From contig WHUZ01000041.1 of NCBI GenBank assembly GCA_015179045.1, positions 186,001 through 250,000 on the forward strand: a stretch of DNA of 64,000 nt, written 5' to 3'. Source of the DNA: Kalaharituber pfeilii (taxonomy: Eukaryota > Ascomycota > Pezizomycetes > Pezizales > Pezizaceae). Below, piece after piece: positions 1 to 13,094 of the stretch (the stretch's first letter is position 1; each line of letters opens with the position of its first letter). The position numbers and the translations under genes are program-made. The notes beneath the pieces were generated by a model. That model was not told the origin of the DNA. It searched no databases and was given only the letters and a program-made list of their open reading frames with translations.

Positions 1-2225
1 AGTTCAGCAACCAGAGTAATACTTCGTACTTCAATTGTGTAACTCCGTGCCTGTAGTGGTATGGTTCACAGCAGACTATTGGCTACAGACACTCGTCACG
101 TCTCACACTTCTTACAGCTCCCCGGAAAGTTCCGCGCGATTTGTGCGCGTTTGCTAACGCTGAAAGTCGTTCACCCGCCCCCTGGATATATGCCTTCTCT
201 CAGGCCAACAATATCCAATAGTCGGTAGTTATGCAGAGTTTTGAAAAACAGATCCGGATTGCAATCTGTACTGTAAATTTATTTCCGTTTGTGTAGCTAC
301 AAGTAAAAAAAAAAAAAAAAAAAAAAAAGACCGCTATTATCAATGAAAGTGGTGCACGCGGCACATAGGTCTTTGTACTTTCTGAGACTCTGGGCCTAGT
401 ACAAACGCAAAGAATGTGTTAGGGTTCACCGACCCAACAACCCAACAGCAATCAGTTTGCTAGCTGTTGCGGGTGACAATGTGGAGGAATATCTTTGCAA
501 AAGGAATAACGTGCATGACGCTTGATGCCGTGGATAACTTAATCTCAACTTCAACGTTACTTCTGCTGACAGGGCAATGCCGCCTCATTCCTGCTTTATT
601 GTTCCATGGTCTACCGGCCGCCTAAAACTCCTCCACTATAGGCCTAGGTTCTTCCCGACAGTTGACTACCTGGAGTGCCCTCACCTCCTGTTAGAGCAGA
701 TCCTGCATCCATGAAATCATTAGTTATTTAAAAAAATCTTTTGGCCCAACATGGATTCAATTTATGCGAGCTACAAGTACTGAAGAAAGAGCGACAGGGG
801 CATAAGAATATGAAGGCAATCTCACGCAACGAGGAACGGTGGTCCGGCCACACTACACCAGCCAATCTAGGCGCACCTGCTGTCTAGAAGCTTACAAGTT
901 GCATTCACTTTCAGCACCACTCATGAGACCTTCGCCTCACTACTTCTCAACTTTCCTCCTGTTTCCATCAAAGTCTTGTACGTGATACCACTTCCCTACA
1001 TGGAACCATTAGTCACCTCTCTTACTTGCAGATACGTCCTGCTGCCGCGTATACGGAATCTCAGTCCCTAGTTTAGTCTTACAGTTGCGTCTTACCAATG
1101 GCATCACTTTCGAGCGAATCGAGAATATGGAAAAACTTCCTGCTTACTTTACGGCCTCCAACTGTGTCCTCAGGCTTCTACCCCGCACCGCTGGGGCGCT
1201 CAACTGCTTCCCCATTCCATGTCAGACCTCCGGGGCTGCCAATCGATACTAACTGCCACTGAGAATATCGATGTCATAACCTTCAGGCTTTCACTAACAG
1301 GCAGTGTTTGGAGTCATAAACATTGATTTAATAGCTGCGTCTAAATCTTACCATTAATCCCAAACTACCATTAGGCCGGGCTAAAATTAAAAAAAAGACA
1401 CTCCTGCTAACTTGCCCTGCCGTAGTAACGATAAGCCCGGTTATGTCATACAAAAAAAAAATTATAAATAAATAAAAAATCCTGCTAACTTCACTCTATA
1501 TTCCACTAAGAAAGACATGCATTTACTCAATGAACAAACACCGCTCCCCCACAATACCATAACCATAGCCTTACCAGTAACACAGATACCTCAGTCAAAT
1601 CACGCAAAGAGTTGCAAAACCCAGGCCCGATATACACCAAGAAGAATTCGCCCAGAAATAGTCCTAAGGCATCCCACAAGAACTCGAAAAGATACAATCA
1701 TACAGTTCACCATTGCTTCGCCTTATCCACTCTGGATCGGCAAATTACCTAAGCTTCCTTTTGTCACGAGATCTGATCAGTCATTCTTACCTCCAACCAG
1801 GTTTACATCTGTCTATCAAATGCTAATCACGAATCTTGCTGATTACAATCCCATTCCATATTCCAGAGCCACCGCAATCTATGCATGGTTCGCTGATACG
1901 AACGAATGGTGGTCGCTTTGTCAATTGACTTGGCCAATAGCGTTGAAACTTCTTGTATCCGTGGTGGTTGCGCATAGCGCCTGCTTGAGTACAGGAAAAT
2001 TCGAATCTGATACCACAACAACCCTCAGCTTCCCACGTGTCTACGATGTAGCTTAGTGGCAGGCCGCTGGAATCCTGGATCGGGCAAGGTAAGGCGTGCT
2101 GAGGGGGGCGTAACATCGTAACCAATGTCCTCATACTGCTGTCATTCGGAAAAGGACTATCTTGCTCGAAACCCTGAGAATCGCAGTATCCAGAGAGGAA
2201 CCTTGCTACCTCATCGCATAAAACC
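1..2225. other. unrecognised stretch
   Basis: No gene could be recognised. It holds a 24-nt poly(A) run at 305-328 that is not preceded by either LINE tail found elsewhere. Two opposed open frames, 1517-2056 (+) and 1823-2134 (-), overlap; neither shows a known motif. It may contain exons too short or too diverged for me to see. Confidence 0.5.
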
Positions 2226-2639
2226 TCATCTGCTGGATATCAGAAATTTGAAAGTCAACGTCGCATAGATTCTCATGGAAAACTTCTCACCATTTCCAGA
2301 CCATAAGGCTGGAGTCAACATCCCTTCAGTTGCCACAGTATCACCTGATGAAGCTTGTGGGGCGTATACGGCACTCCCTTGAGCGTCTTCAGTTGTCATA
2401 AAGTCGTCAAATGACGGTTGTAAGGCATATAAATCGCTTCCTTGAGCTTCTTCAGTTGCCATAGGGCCGCTAGGTGAAGATTGTGAGCCATATAAAGTAA
2501 TCTTCTGGCCGGGTAGCAATGGAAACGCTGGATTAAGACGATCACTTGCATGTGCGAGTACATATTCGCGGCAAGGAGATTCCTTAAACTTCAGAGCATG
2601 ACCACAATCCCGGAACGTCACAAGAATGTATTGACACAT
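2226..2639 (-). CDS. hypothetical small protein, N-terminal Cys/His motif
   Basis: The ATG at 2639 gives a 137-residue frame that starts MCQY and then has an R-D-C-G-H motif and a further Cys (SPCRE) within the first 25 residues. Small filamentous-fungal proteins often start with MC followed by CGH (from general knowledge), so I prefer this start over the upstream open codons to 2741. The second half contains two imperfect repeats around a T-E-D/E-A-Q-G-S core, rich in Ser, Ala and Pro. No membrane segment is evident. The last 15 or so codons may be intronic or a wrong exon end. Function unknown. Confidence 0.45.
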   Translation of the reverse strand: MCQYILVTFRDCGHALKFKESPCREYVLAHASDRLNPAFPLLPGQKITLYGSQSSPSGPMATEEAQGSDLYALQPSFDDFMTTEDAQGSAVYAPQASSGDTVATEGMLTPALWSGNGEKFSMRIYATLTFKFLISSR

Positions 2640-4168
2640 TGTTTTAGCTTCTCTGCTAACCTTTTTCCTATCTTTGCTTCCTTGAAAAGGTTCGTTAAAA
2701 TAGAAATGGACTAAATCTGTTCTCAAAGCACTCACATGCAAATTCTGAAGGCCAATTTGGAATATTAATGGTTAGATTTAGGTAACGTAGCTCGAGGATC
2801 TCGGTCAATAAGGATTCGAAGCTCAAAGCAATCCCTGGGTGGTTGACGAAAAACGTACCAGGAGTCGATTCCGAGTCGGTTCCACGGATCTTTTGTCTGT
2901 ATGCTCCTAGGGGACACGGCCAGCTTATTATATTCATATAAATGATATCCGGGTCCCGAGAAGCCAATCTGCTTTATCGAATGACCCTCGTGGCCAGCCC
3001 TAACTGTGTTGGGAGCTTAACTTTGAGATGTAGGGGCTTCCGTCTGTCGATCCAGATGTGCATGCCGCACCACTATACAGTCACCTGCCCTAGGCTTTAA
3101 CGAGCAATCTTCGACACATTAACATCACAAGATACAACGTCACATCTCCTTCCTCCCTTCTTCTTCACAAGATGTTCAGTGGGTCTAATCACCTTTCACT
3201 TGGTTATTCAAGCCAGTTAAGAGCTTTCTCGAATCGAAGAACTGCAGATAATTCGTACAACAATAGCGGTCTTGCAGCCTATCTTCGGCGAGTTACACCA
3301 GACAATCTTGCTGTAGACAGACATTGGAGAGTATGAGCGCTGTCAGTTTAGAAACTTTCAAGTGTGGGATGCTGGCAAACAGGTCAGTGGGGAAACTTGC
3401 ACGCGACCGGTGGGCTTCTGGGACGAGTTTGGAGCAAAAAGGCAGCTCAAACTTTCTAACAGCGGACCCACGGGTACCGGCTTACCCACTGTATACAAGT
3501 GGTATAACCCGGTTAAAGCATTACATACTTCATACACATGCATGCATGAAGTCCAACTCTCAAAGTCCAACTTTCAAGTACCCGAACGGGAGGAATGATG
3601 TTCACTGCACAAACTCGACTGAAGTGCGTGAAAATATTAGCACACCATTACCAAATCGCTGACATGCTCGTGCCATGTCCATACGAGTGGCAGGCCTACC
3701 AATAATTCTGAATGTGAGACGACGCTTTTGAAGCCTCAGTAACCTTATTATTCACATTTATTGCCTGCGCACAAGACCGGTACTTGACTTTCAAGTCGCA
3801 AATTCTCAAAGTTGTAGCAAGTCCTAATACATATGTGTTCTCCGAAGAAAACCCCCGGGGTCAACACCATTGCAGCCATGAAAAGACTTGGGGAGTATGA
3901 CATCTATCACTTGGTATTAGCGCACGATATAGGTAAGTACTACAACCTGATATTGTGATTTAAACTGTATTTACCCTGACTGGTTTTGGGGCCGTCATAC
4001 TTTTGGCAGCTGTTGAATGCACGGTGCCATCCCCACTAATTGACAGCCAATCAATAACGCTGTACATGTATTCTTGCATACAAGCTGAAGTCGATATTGA
4101 GTCCTCTGTGATGCACATTATATACATTAAGTAAGACTCCCGCACTCAGTTAAAGTACCTGAAGCTAA
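2640..4168. other. no confident gene
   Basis: An open frame on the minus strand at 2695-2967 (90 codons) looks protein-like in composition and lies just upstream of the 2226-2639 gene. A GTGAGT donor near 2725 could begin an intron joining the two, but I could not fix a single splice solution. Nothing else is recognised up to the poly(T) of the next element. Confidence 0.35.
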
Positions 4169-4520
4169 TTTTTTTTTTTTTTTTTTTTTTTTTATATATC
4201 AGTACTACTATCGTCCCGCCCATTCTACAATGTCCGCCAGCGCGTCATTGTCCTTCTTGTCGCCTTTCTGGGGTCTGAGCAAGTCCTCCTCTCCTCCGGG
4301 CCATTTCTTTTTCCAGACCTTGCACCGTGCTAGAACGTGGGGGGTGGCTTCCTCCTCCTCCTCTCCGCACCACCGGCATTCCGGGCCATCTGCTTTGCCT
4401 ATTTCATACCTCCATCGCCTTAGGCCTTTGCCAGCTAAAGTATGTGCTTTGCCGTTAATTACCCGTGTCCAGATACTTACAAGGAAATACCAAGCTTTGC
4501 AATTTACCTATAGTACTTTG
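4169..4520 (-). mobile_element. 5'-truncated LINE family A copy
   Basis: A poly(T) tract (4169-4193) marks the 3' end of a minus-strand LINE. Reading leftwards from about 4445 to the stop at 4208 is an intact C-terminal segment of ORF2: GKGLRRWR, IGKADGPE, then the knuckle C-R-W-C-G, H-V-L-A-R-C and a W-K-K-K-W segment, ending in V-E-W-A-G-R. This C-x2-C...H-x4-C knuckle after RNase H is typical of Tad1-like fungal LINEs. The tail between poly(T) and stop is degenerate. Similarity fades beyond about 4450, so the 5' limit is approximate. Confidence 0.8.
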
Positions 4521-6040
4521 GATAGATGGACCGGCCAACTATATAAAGTTGCCTTGCGACGTTCCGGTACAAATACGGTCATATGCCTAGGCTAGATTCG
4601 CAAGTATGCCGCTGGAGATACCACGGATGTAACGTTCCATATCAAGCAATTACATGCGGCCGCAATTATTGGGGGGGCTCAAGAATAAATGAGTCGTGAC
4701 AGGGCATGCGTTCATCCGAAAATCCCAGCATCCTTCAAAGTATTAAACGAGTTACGAGTTCAAATTATCATACATGCCCTATTTCTAATACGTATTACCC
4801 ACTAACGCTCAGCTAACCTAGTTATGGGATTAGGCCAGTTATCAATAGACTACCAAAGTGCCTGCATCTCTAACCAAGAACTACAGTACCTTAACTTTTT
4901 ATTGGCCCTTTCTTTTATGGAAATACTAGTATGTACGCTGGAGGAGATTGGCTTTTGTCCCAGCGCTAGATGACGATCATACACATCTATCCATGCAAGA
5001 TGCATGTCCTCAAGTCACTAACCTCACGCTCACACTAAATTGCTTTGCTTCATCAAGGAATATTTCATTATTATAGTATCTATATAGTCACTTACACTTA
5101 CTTCTAGTACCTTGTGAACTTCTTTGACGTCATGGCTTATGTGAATGCAGTGCCATATATCATAGGGACTAGTGCACAACTGAAAACCTCGCTTCTAAGT
5201 CCACCAAGCAAGCAACTTCCACACGCAGATGATAATTCTATGAAACGAGACGCGTAATGCCAGCACCGTCTGGCATAGCGACACTAAGAACCTGGATTGT
5301 AGCGGTTTACTTAGCTCCAATCTTACGATGACATTCGCCAAATTGCTCAGTATTTTATGGGAACTCAAAAACTACAGAATAGGTCGCGTTAATGCATCAA
5401 AACTCATCCTCTATAGCTATTCATTCAAAGATACACATTTACGATCAATATCAAGTGCTATGCTTCTTGAACATGAGGAAGCTCAGATGTCCGTGTCAAG
5501 TATGTCACTTCATACAATGGAAGAGAGATCCTTGTTGCGTCAGCGCAATTGCTAATCCAAGGCCGTAGTTATCCATTGTTCTAACTCAGACGATGATCGA
5601 GCCATGACTTGAAAAGCTTTTTTTCTTAGGCTAGGAGCTAGAAAGAATGGGTTAAGGTAATGCGACCTTCATGCTCGGGTTAGTAGAGCGAGCTCAAAAC
5701 CTCTCCAAGCAGTATAACTAATTCACCGAGTGGCTCTGAACGTTTCAGCTGTAGGCAATACACCTCGTTCATTCTAAAAATTGGACAATCCCGTCCGCTG
5801 GCAAAATGATTACAAGACCAAGTCACCTTCCTACATTGCACTTACTAGTGGATTATACACGAGTCTCGAAATACTTCCTTGGTTGTCCTTGATCTTGATG
5901 TCATTTTGAAACAAATGTAGAGTAGGACATTGCCAATGCATGCCACCTCAGTACAGCGCTATCGTGAATGTCGAAAAGAGGCATTGAGGCCAGGTCACAC
6001 AGGACAAATATACAATAAGTCAATGGAGATAGCCACCTAA
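4521..6040. other. no recognisable feature
   Basis: AT-moderate sequence without a convincing gene, repeat or tail. A 75-codon frame at 5328-5555 (+) has no motif I recognise. Confidence 0.4.
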
Positions 6041-6094
6041 GCAGCATTCACAGGCCCTGCCTTGGCGAACAGCTGCATGCGGGGTCACGTGATA

Positions 6095-6141
<47 letters not shown>

Positions 6142-6151
6142 CAGCATTCAC
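6041..6151 (+). mobile_element. tail-only LINE family B insertion with TSD
   Basis: The 11-bp direct repeat GCAGCATTCAC at 6041-6051 and 6141-6151 flanks an insert that contains only the family-B 3' tail (CCCTGCCTTGGCG ... GCGGGGTCACGTGA) and about 45 A residues. The insertion is therefore a LINE copy truncated to fewer than 50 bp plus poly(A). The flanks and tail are directly visible. Confidence 0.9.
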
Positions 6152-7592
6152 TGGATCACATTAGATGCGTCGGGAGATTTCATCACCTCAACTGCTAGAC
6201 TGCAAACAACATGAGTTGACCGAAAGTCCTAACACGTCTTAAAACAATAGCAGCGGAAGTTGGCATCTGTTCACTATGACAGACGTACAGACGGTCGGCT
6301 CCGGCATGTCTGTTCCAGCTCATTTTCCTAACAGAGTCTTACTCAAGCCAAGTTTTAGAAACTTCGAGTCGTTACTATCAAGTTTCGGCAGCTTCTGGAC
6401 CTATTAGAAACACAACAATGCTTACAGCGAACAATTCCTGCAGTGGATAACTCTTACCTCAAGCAATTTTCTAGCCCTCCACCTCTACCATCTCACCTGC
6501 AACTACTCGCTACTGGAACTCATGCGTACGAGTAGTACGTCTGCATGAACTGCAGCATGCAACAGTTCAGTATTTTGTCACTGCAGCAATCTACGCCCTC
6601 TCTCTCTTGACATACTGAGAACTGCGGTGTTGACGACTAGCAGTCGCAGGAGCATGCCTCTGGATGTCACCTCGAAGTTAGTGCACAGGAACGGGCCACT
6701 TGATGAAGTGGCATTAGCGTTTGGCTACAGATTCGTTCAGTTGTCGTCAGCACTGTCCATGCCAGGGGTTGAGATGACACGAGTTCACCCCTTTTTTTCA
6801 CCTGGTACTGATGTCGAGCCATTACATGAACGTCGGGGGTGCGTTTCTTATCGCTTTAGAAGAGAACTCGGTTGAATTACCAGTCTTGCCAGCATAGCTA
6901 CACTCTCGGCTGGCTGCATTAGCCTTTCTCCCAGCTAACGGAAACAATGATGGTGGCTTCTCGCAAAGACCTAGTGGCAAAATTGACTACGCTGAAGTGT
7001 CACATGAGACTATCCAAACTATCATGCTCCAGAAAAACACTTCTCTACCTTATGCAGACTCAGAAGCTGTGGTAACTACATGTAAGTTTTTACATGGTTG
7101 CTATCATGCTGATACTCCCCTCCTTTCCCTTCAGTGATTTCCAACTTCATTTTCTTGAAGCGACAGCAAAAAGTGGTTCCCACAGCACAGAAGCCTAATA
7201 GACTTGATGCATAAATTGTGCTTGGAAAAATCCCGATATCCTATTGATTTTATAGTCCGTGAGTGCTTCCTTCCGGTGGGACGAAAAGCATTCTCGTATT
7301 TATCGGAATTGTTGCTTTTCGTGCACTGAGTCAAAGCAGCTGACACGATTCCAGGACCATGTTTCTTGTTAACTGTCCATAGTTTTATCTTATTCTAATA
7401 CTCTTTTTTCTCGTTTTTCTTTTTCTCTCCAACCTACCTTCTTTCTCTCTTGCTTGTTTTTACCTTTCTGATGCTTCTTGCATATTTCAGCATCAGCGCT
7501 TCCTGTAGGTGCTTTTGCATACAGCACAATCAATCTGACGCCACATTCTTGGTGCTAGCTTATTCCCGTTAAGCATCTCGTGGGAGCTGACC
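6152..7592. other. no recognisable feature
   Basis: Open frames at 6627-6875 (+) and 7131-7346 (-) show no domain, signal or repeat that I recognise. Confidence 0.4.
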
Positions 7593-7672
7593 ACAGTAAT
7601 AGATTCTTTTTTTTTTTTGGTCACGTAACCCCGCATACAGGCTACCAGCCTATGGCAGGGAACAGTAAAGAT
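7593..7672 (-). mobile_element. tail-only LINE family B insertion
   Basis: Poly(T) followed by the reverse of the family-B tail (ACCCCGCATACAGGC ... CTATGGCAGGG). The flanks ACAGTAATAGAT (7593-7604) and ACAGTAAAGAT (7662-7672) fit a target-site duplication with one later 1-nt change. Confidence 0.8.
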
Positions 7673-8288
7673 GGAGTATGTTTGATTCACTCCTATGAAT
7701 ACCTCTAGATCACAAACAGGCGTCGCACGATCCCTCTATAGTCTGGTTGATCCCTCTACTACTGGAGTAGCTTGTGTTAATGCAATGTGTGCGACCTACT
7801 GCCCAGAAAGACCATGGCTGGAAATTTACTTCCCATTTAAGGAAACGGGAGGCGACAAGCCAAAGTGGGAGAGCCTTGTGTGACGTGAGGTAGGCCAAGG
7901 AACGTGCGATTTCAGGGTGACCACTCGGAACCCACACAGCGCAGCGAACGTTTCACGATAGTTGAGCACTCTTGAACATAAAGCAGAGGCCTCAATTGTA
8001 CCTATGCATCCTAAGAGACTCAGAAATTGAAATTTGTGTGAACCCAGTGCAAAACTTAGCGCGCCGGACACCAGCCTGTTTGTGCACCTTCTAGATCTGT
8101 CTCTTCGTGTTGCAATGAAACCGCGGACTTTTTAGTTAGATCAAGAGAGACTCGCTACGCAGTTGCATCTCCATTTGTGCCTTCTTGATGAGCATGAATT
8201 CCCAGCTCCGCGGAACATTGAGGGGGATCAAGCAGTGAGTGCAGCTGTGACGCGGTCTCGCCATGGCCGTGGAGAGGGCCTCAGGGTC
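7673..8288. other. no confident gene
   Basis: Overlapping short frames on both strands (7695-7883 +, 7710-7937 -, 7826-8071 -) without recognisable motifs. Confidence 0.35.
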
Positions 8289-8822
8289 CTAGCCGCTGAC
8301 CATAGGAGTGCACTCTAAGCAGGCATCGGCTATGTAAAGGCTAAGGTCGACGTGATAAAAAACGCGACCCGCCGTCGATACATTTGCCCCTGAAGGCTTT
8401 TGCACCCCTAGGGATAGCGTGTTTGCGACGTGCTCACCGGGGTTGAGCAGGGCGCCCAAGCGCAAAATTGACGTCACTCGCACGCCCATTAGGATTAGAA
8501 AGTGAAATTCACAGACGTAGAGGAAAATTGTAGCGAACAGCGTGAGGCCAAGCGTGAGGCCTAGGATGCACATGTCACCTTGTGTTGGGAATCTTAAGGT
8601 TGCTGGGCTGGTACGGGATGGGGGCGGGCCCGGGCAAGGGCTACTGTGGGGCCGGGAAGGGGAAGGTGCTGGCGTACCTGGATTACGTTTCGGAGACACA
8701 ACTGGAAATGCCCGTAACTGCGCGTAGATGGGTCTAGATTCGAGGCTTCCAGCTTGTTTGTCCAGGAGGGCTGAATCAAACCATAAACGGATTTCTACAG
8801 ATATATACGTCATACACTTCAA
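8289..8822 (-). CDS. hypothetical protein with a hydrophobic segment
   Basis: A 177-codon frame. The middle of the translation has a hydrophobic stretch of about 30 residues (CILGLTLGLTLFATIFLYVC and on) that could span a membrane. It is preceded by a Pro/Ser-rich linker (PAPSPSRPHSSPCPG), and the C-terminal part is mixed in composition. The local sequence is more GC-rich than the surroundings, which favours coding. I recognise no family. The frame may be one exon plus retained intron sequence; start and end are uncertain. Confidence 0.3.
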   Translation of the reverse strand: MKCMTYISVEIRLWFDSALLDKQAGSLESRPIYAQLRAFPVVSPKRNPGTPAPSPSRPHSSPCPGPPPSRTSPATLRFPTQGDMCILGLTLGLTLFATIFLYVCEFHFLILMGVRVTSILRLGALLNPGEHVANTLSLGVQKPSGANVSTAGRVFYHVDLSLYIADACLECTPMVSG

Positions 8823-9716
8823 GGTGACTCTCTGGCGAATAGTTATACGTGCACTAGGGGCTTGGTATGAGACTACATAAAACTGCTGTTTACCTATTGT
8901 TAGATTTGCAATTCAATTCTTGACATCTAGCGAAGCATATACCTGTGAACCAAAAAAAAAAAAAATTAGATATTATATAAGTACTATAAGTGCGGTAGCG
9001 GCTCGGCACGAGACTATGTATGGCGCATAGTCTAGTGACTGCGAGATTTACACTTGCCTATGATAGTACCTAAGTGCCTAAAACCCTGAATTGTAATCAG
9101 CATACAGAAGAATAACTTTCTGCTTGAGAACTTCTTGGCATGCATTGTCCGCTTATATGTTTTAATATAGCAGGTATTTTTAGAACGAAGGATGCTGGAA
9201 AACAGCGATTCGATTCCTGTATAAGTATAGTATACATCATGACAAAAATGTTCAATGTTAACTGGCATATGGAGCTGCTTGTCTTTGTCGTTCATGAGCT
9301 TTAGATGTTTTTGTGGAGTGTAGACATGTTACATGACACCCAACCTTTCAATTTCTCAGGATTTTATAATTTTGCAATAATTATGAATGTTAATAGGGCC
9401 CCTCTCCGGCAAAATAACTATAACACTCTTTGTGAAAGCTTCGGTGTACGGTGCACGGAGTATGTCCAAAATTTTTCCTAATGCGGGTTTATAGTACAAC
9501 ATACCGTTGGCCAGAAGATTGTCTCATGCTCAGACGCTGACTGGCGTCTTGTAATACTTGTGTTTGCTTTACTAAGCAGAATAGGGTCTGGTTCACGAGA
9601 CTAGCCGGAAGATATTACTTGAGAACATACAGTATGTACAAAAGTAGGATGTCGTACCTAAGTAAAATTGTCTTGTGCGTTACGTACGGTGCCTACTAGG
9701 TATTTATACGTACGTA
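8823..9716. other. no recognisable feature
   Basis: AT-rich sequence with a short poly(A) near 8952. No tail motif, gene or repeat is recognised. Confidence 0.4.
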
Positions 9717-10524
9717 CAGCCACTGGTCAAAAGTCTTGGTGAAAGGGATCTGAGCACCAAGCGGCGAAATGTCCATATGAACAAAAATTGAAATATCTCC
9801 ACGAGAAGTGACCCAATTAACCTACAACTTGCACTGGTGATAGTGTAAGCAGTATGGTTTATGCTACAGCACAGGATGTACTTATAGTACAATGATTGCA
9901 GTGTAATATCTAGAAAAAGTTATTGGTGACTAGGTATTCCATACAAAAACTTTGACTTTTTGGAATGTGATGTATCTTTAGCACCACAACTAGATAGACA
10001 AACAGGATTTTTTCTACGATAGGTACTATCTTAAACTTTATGGTTTCGGTTGTGGAACAGATGTTGGGGTCATGTAGCTGCCGAGATAAAATCGCCAACT
10101 TCAAAGAACGCCAACGTTGCCTAATTCCTATAAGAATTGTCATTTTAGGGTTAAAATCGGTGTCTGAAAATAAATAGCTCCACACAGAACCTGCAACACA
10201 ACATAAAAAATATTAAAAATATGAAATAAGATGGACTCAGCATGTATTCTGATAGCAAAATTTGCTAACCCCAAAAATATTCTCCTTGTATGGAACTACA
10301 CTGTTATGCAGAAAGAATTTAGGTAAAAACTGCTAGAATTTGCTCCTGTTCTCATGATTGCTGCATGTGATATGCAATATTATAGACATGGTGCTATAAA
10401 TTGCAGGTACAACTTCTGAAACTGGGCTATGGATTATGGAGATATGAGCATTTGAAGTTGTGCAAAGCAAACATTTTGAGGTGCCAAGAAAAGTGGCGTC
10501 ACCAAGACTTTTGACCAGTGACTG
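9717..10524. mobile_element. non-autonomous Tc1/mariner-like element, 808 bp
   Basis: The ends are a near-perfect inverted repeat of about 26 bp: left CAGCCACTGGTCAAAAGTC..., right the reverse complement with one mismatch in the first ten bases (CAGT for CAGC). A TA precedes the left end (9715-9716), as expected for TA-targeting Tc1/mariner elements; the right flank is TG, so that side has changed or the end is off by a base. The terminal sequence resembles Tc1-type ends (from general knowledge). No transposase frame is present inside, so it is a MITE or internal-deletion derivative. Confidence 0.8.
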
Positions 10525-11590
10525 TGGTAAACTACAGATTACGAGCTAAATTGCGGTGGGATACAGTTTAATTCCTACAGAATAACCCCAAATATGCGTC
10601 CCAAAACGCCCCTATTTATGCAACAAAATTCAGGAAGTACCTTCGTACCCAACTAAACAATTATTGGTGCGGAATGAGGTTGCGCATAGCAGCGGATTCA
10701 GACGGTAAAGAGGATATAATCGGTATAGGAAATAGAAGACCATAGAACCATGAAACGTCAGTCTGCATCATGGCCACAGCTCAGGTTGCATATGTTCAGC
10801 ACACCCAACCACTGTGCATGATGTTTCACTTCAGCGCTGCATATTCTTCAACAGTGACTTTATGTACTTATATTTTGCAATCGGTATTTTCAAAATCGTT
10901 TATGCGATGGCAATTTTCTATATTCATCTTCCGACCCCCCAAAAAGTAATGAATCAATTAATGAGTGAACTTGTAATAGACCAATTCGCATTTGACGTTC
11001 CCTCGGGTCGAGTCAAGTCCGATCCGCAGTGCGCAAATGTTATCGTACGTGAAGTCTTCAGAGTGTATGGTTAACGTAGAATCTAATCCGTGAATCATAC
11101 ATGCATGGAATATTTGCCGGGGCATATGATGTCTAGTGTAAAAAAGGCTCAAGTGTATACTTTTGCATAATGAACTACAATAATTTGTTTACTTAAATAT
11201 AATGATTCGGAGTTCGTACTGTGGTCTTGACGTTTCGGGGTTTTGGTGGGGGTGCGGCGATGCCTGGTAACGCGAAAGACTCTATAAATCTTTTCTGGGT
11301 ACAGATGGACTGTCCGACAACATTGCTCCTGTATACTAATACCGCAGCGGGCCAGATGTCTATATGTACGCGGTCTTTTGATCCCTAAGCTATCCGTAAA
11401 GAGCTTACGGCCAGTAGTCCAGAAGTCGCGTCTTCTATATCCCTTCCCCCCTTTCGTATGAGAGTACTCTACTGCAAAAAAGTGGGAGCCTTTTCAGTTG
11501 CAAACATGCATGTGTACTCAGACGCATTGGTAAAAATCAATTATTGCGAAGTTGTCCAGACCTAGCTTTGTTGGAATATTTCCTTTACTC
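10525..11590. other. no recognisable feature
   Basis: Frames at 10814-11074 (+) and 10958-11152 (-) overlap and neither carries a recognisable motif. Confidence 0.35.
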
Positions 11591-11659
11591 GACATACCCC
11601 TCGCCAAAGCCCTTAGGGCGGCACGCGAGTAATGATATATAAAAAAACACTGGACATAC
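11591..11659 (+). mobile_element. tail-only LINE family A insertion
   Basis: CTCGCCAAAGCCCTTAGGGC ... GCGAGTAATGATATATA followed by A7. GACATAC occurs on both sides (11591-11597 and 11653-11659), consistent with a short target-site duplication. The tail keeps the CTCGC/GCGAG pairing of one of the two tail subtypes. Confidence 0.75.
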
Positions 11660-13055
11660 TCTATAAACTTAAGTGTAACCATGGAATCTTGACATGACAA
11701 AGTCTCGATTGCTCGCTTACATGTTAACCTTACTGGCTATTTAAAGTATTTAGGTAGCGTCTACCAATATTTCAATAACCTCCCCCTTTCCCCTCTCGCC
11801 GGCAGTTCAAGTACTCCAAGGGGCAAAATAAAGATTTATGTTCAGAGAATTTATATGTACCATCCATTAAGCAGGGCGGTAAACGCACCATAGGCTGGTG
11901 ATTTCTGAACCATTAGAACATTGTCAAGCTGACAGTTCAAAATTCACGTCACGATAAGCCATGATATATACAAGTAGGAGCTTGATATGCATTCGCAGAC
12001 GTCAAACGGGAGAACGCGCACAATCTCTATCCAACCCCTAACCTTCTTATGTCGTGTAACTACTATAGCAGTAGCAGAAACAAAAAAAAAAAAAAAAAAA
12101 AAAAAAATGATGAATTTCCGCGGCGCGGAATAAAGTAGGAGCTCTGTCTAGATCTCCGGAGACACCCGGGGTTCTTGCACACCTTATATCAATGCATACA
12201 CTTCTCGATCAGACCCCCACTATCGCACATGGAAACATCCTGTCCACGCTGGCTCCTAAACAATTATCGACCGGGATCATCCATTTGCCTTCAGAATCCA
12301 AACCTAGCACTAAGAAAGTTACAATGTAGTAAAGGAAGGCAGCCTGATTTCCCACAATCCGGCAAGTTGGTGAAAAAGCTGCAATGTATTGCAACGCACC
12401 ATGCGCTGTGATGAACACGGCACTTTCCAGGTTTTCCTAATCTAGGGCCGGCTTAGTATGTTTGATCTTCAAACCAACGTCCTCTCTTCTGTGTACAGTA
12501 GAACATCGTGTGATTTGATCTCCCTCACTGTTTGATTTCATTATCCATTGCCACACACAGGCCGAAGCACCGACAATACTGGTAAGTTAACAATAAATGC
12601 GAAGCCACCCAAAGGGCAACAGACAAAAACAAAGACTCATTAGGTCGTGTAGAATGAAAGAATATAAAAAAGCTATGCCCACAATATGCTCCATCATATT
12701 TTTCTCGTTGCGACATGGAATATACATGATTACACTCCTTAGGAAATAACGCTTAGGTAGGAACCGGTATATGAAAAATGCCGCGATAGCTGGTTTTTAT
12801 GTTTTCAAGCCAGCTATCACAAAAAAGACACTGTATTTTAATGAGGAATTCCCCTGAGACTGCGCACGGGTAGGTAGATTGAGGTGATCTGAAAAATGAA
12901 ATTGTAGCCTCGTTGGTAAGGTACACATGAACCTCGAAAGGGTGGGGAGATATCAATGTCACGTGAATCGTGCACCGTAGTTGCCTTAGGGAGCGTCCTA
13001 GAATGGAGTGATCGATATAAACTTGACAGAAAGAACCCAAATACAAGCCTGTACA

Positions 13056-13094
<39 letters not shown>

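Noticed and set aside
1823..2134. Minus-strand frame with CIDCGGSG motif as a zinc-ribbon protein
   Set aside because: Fully overlaps an equally open plus-strand frame, no ATG-anchored motif order, no supporting copy.
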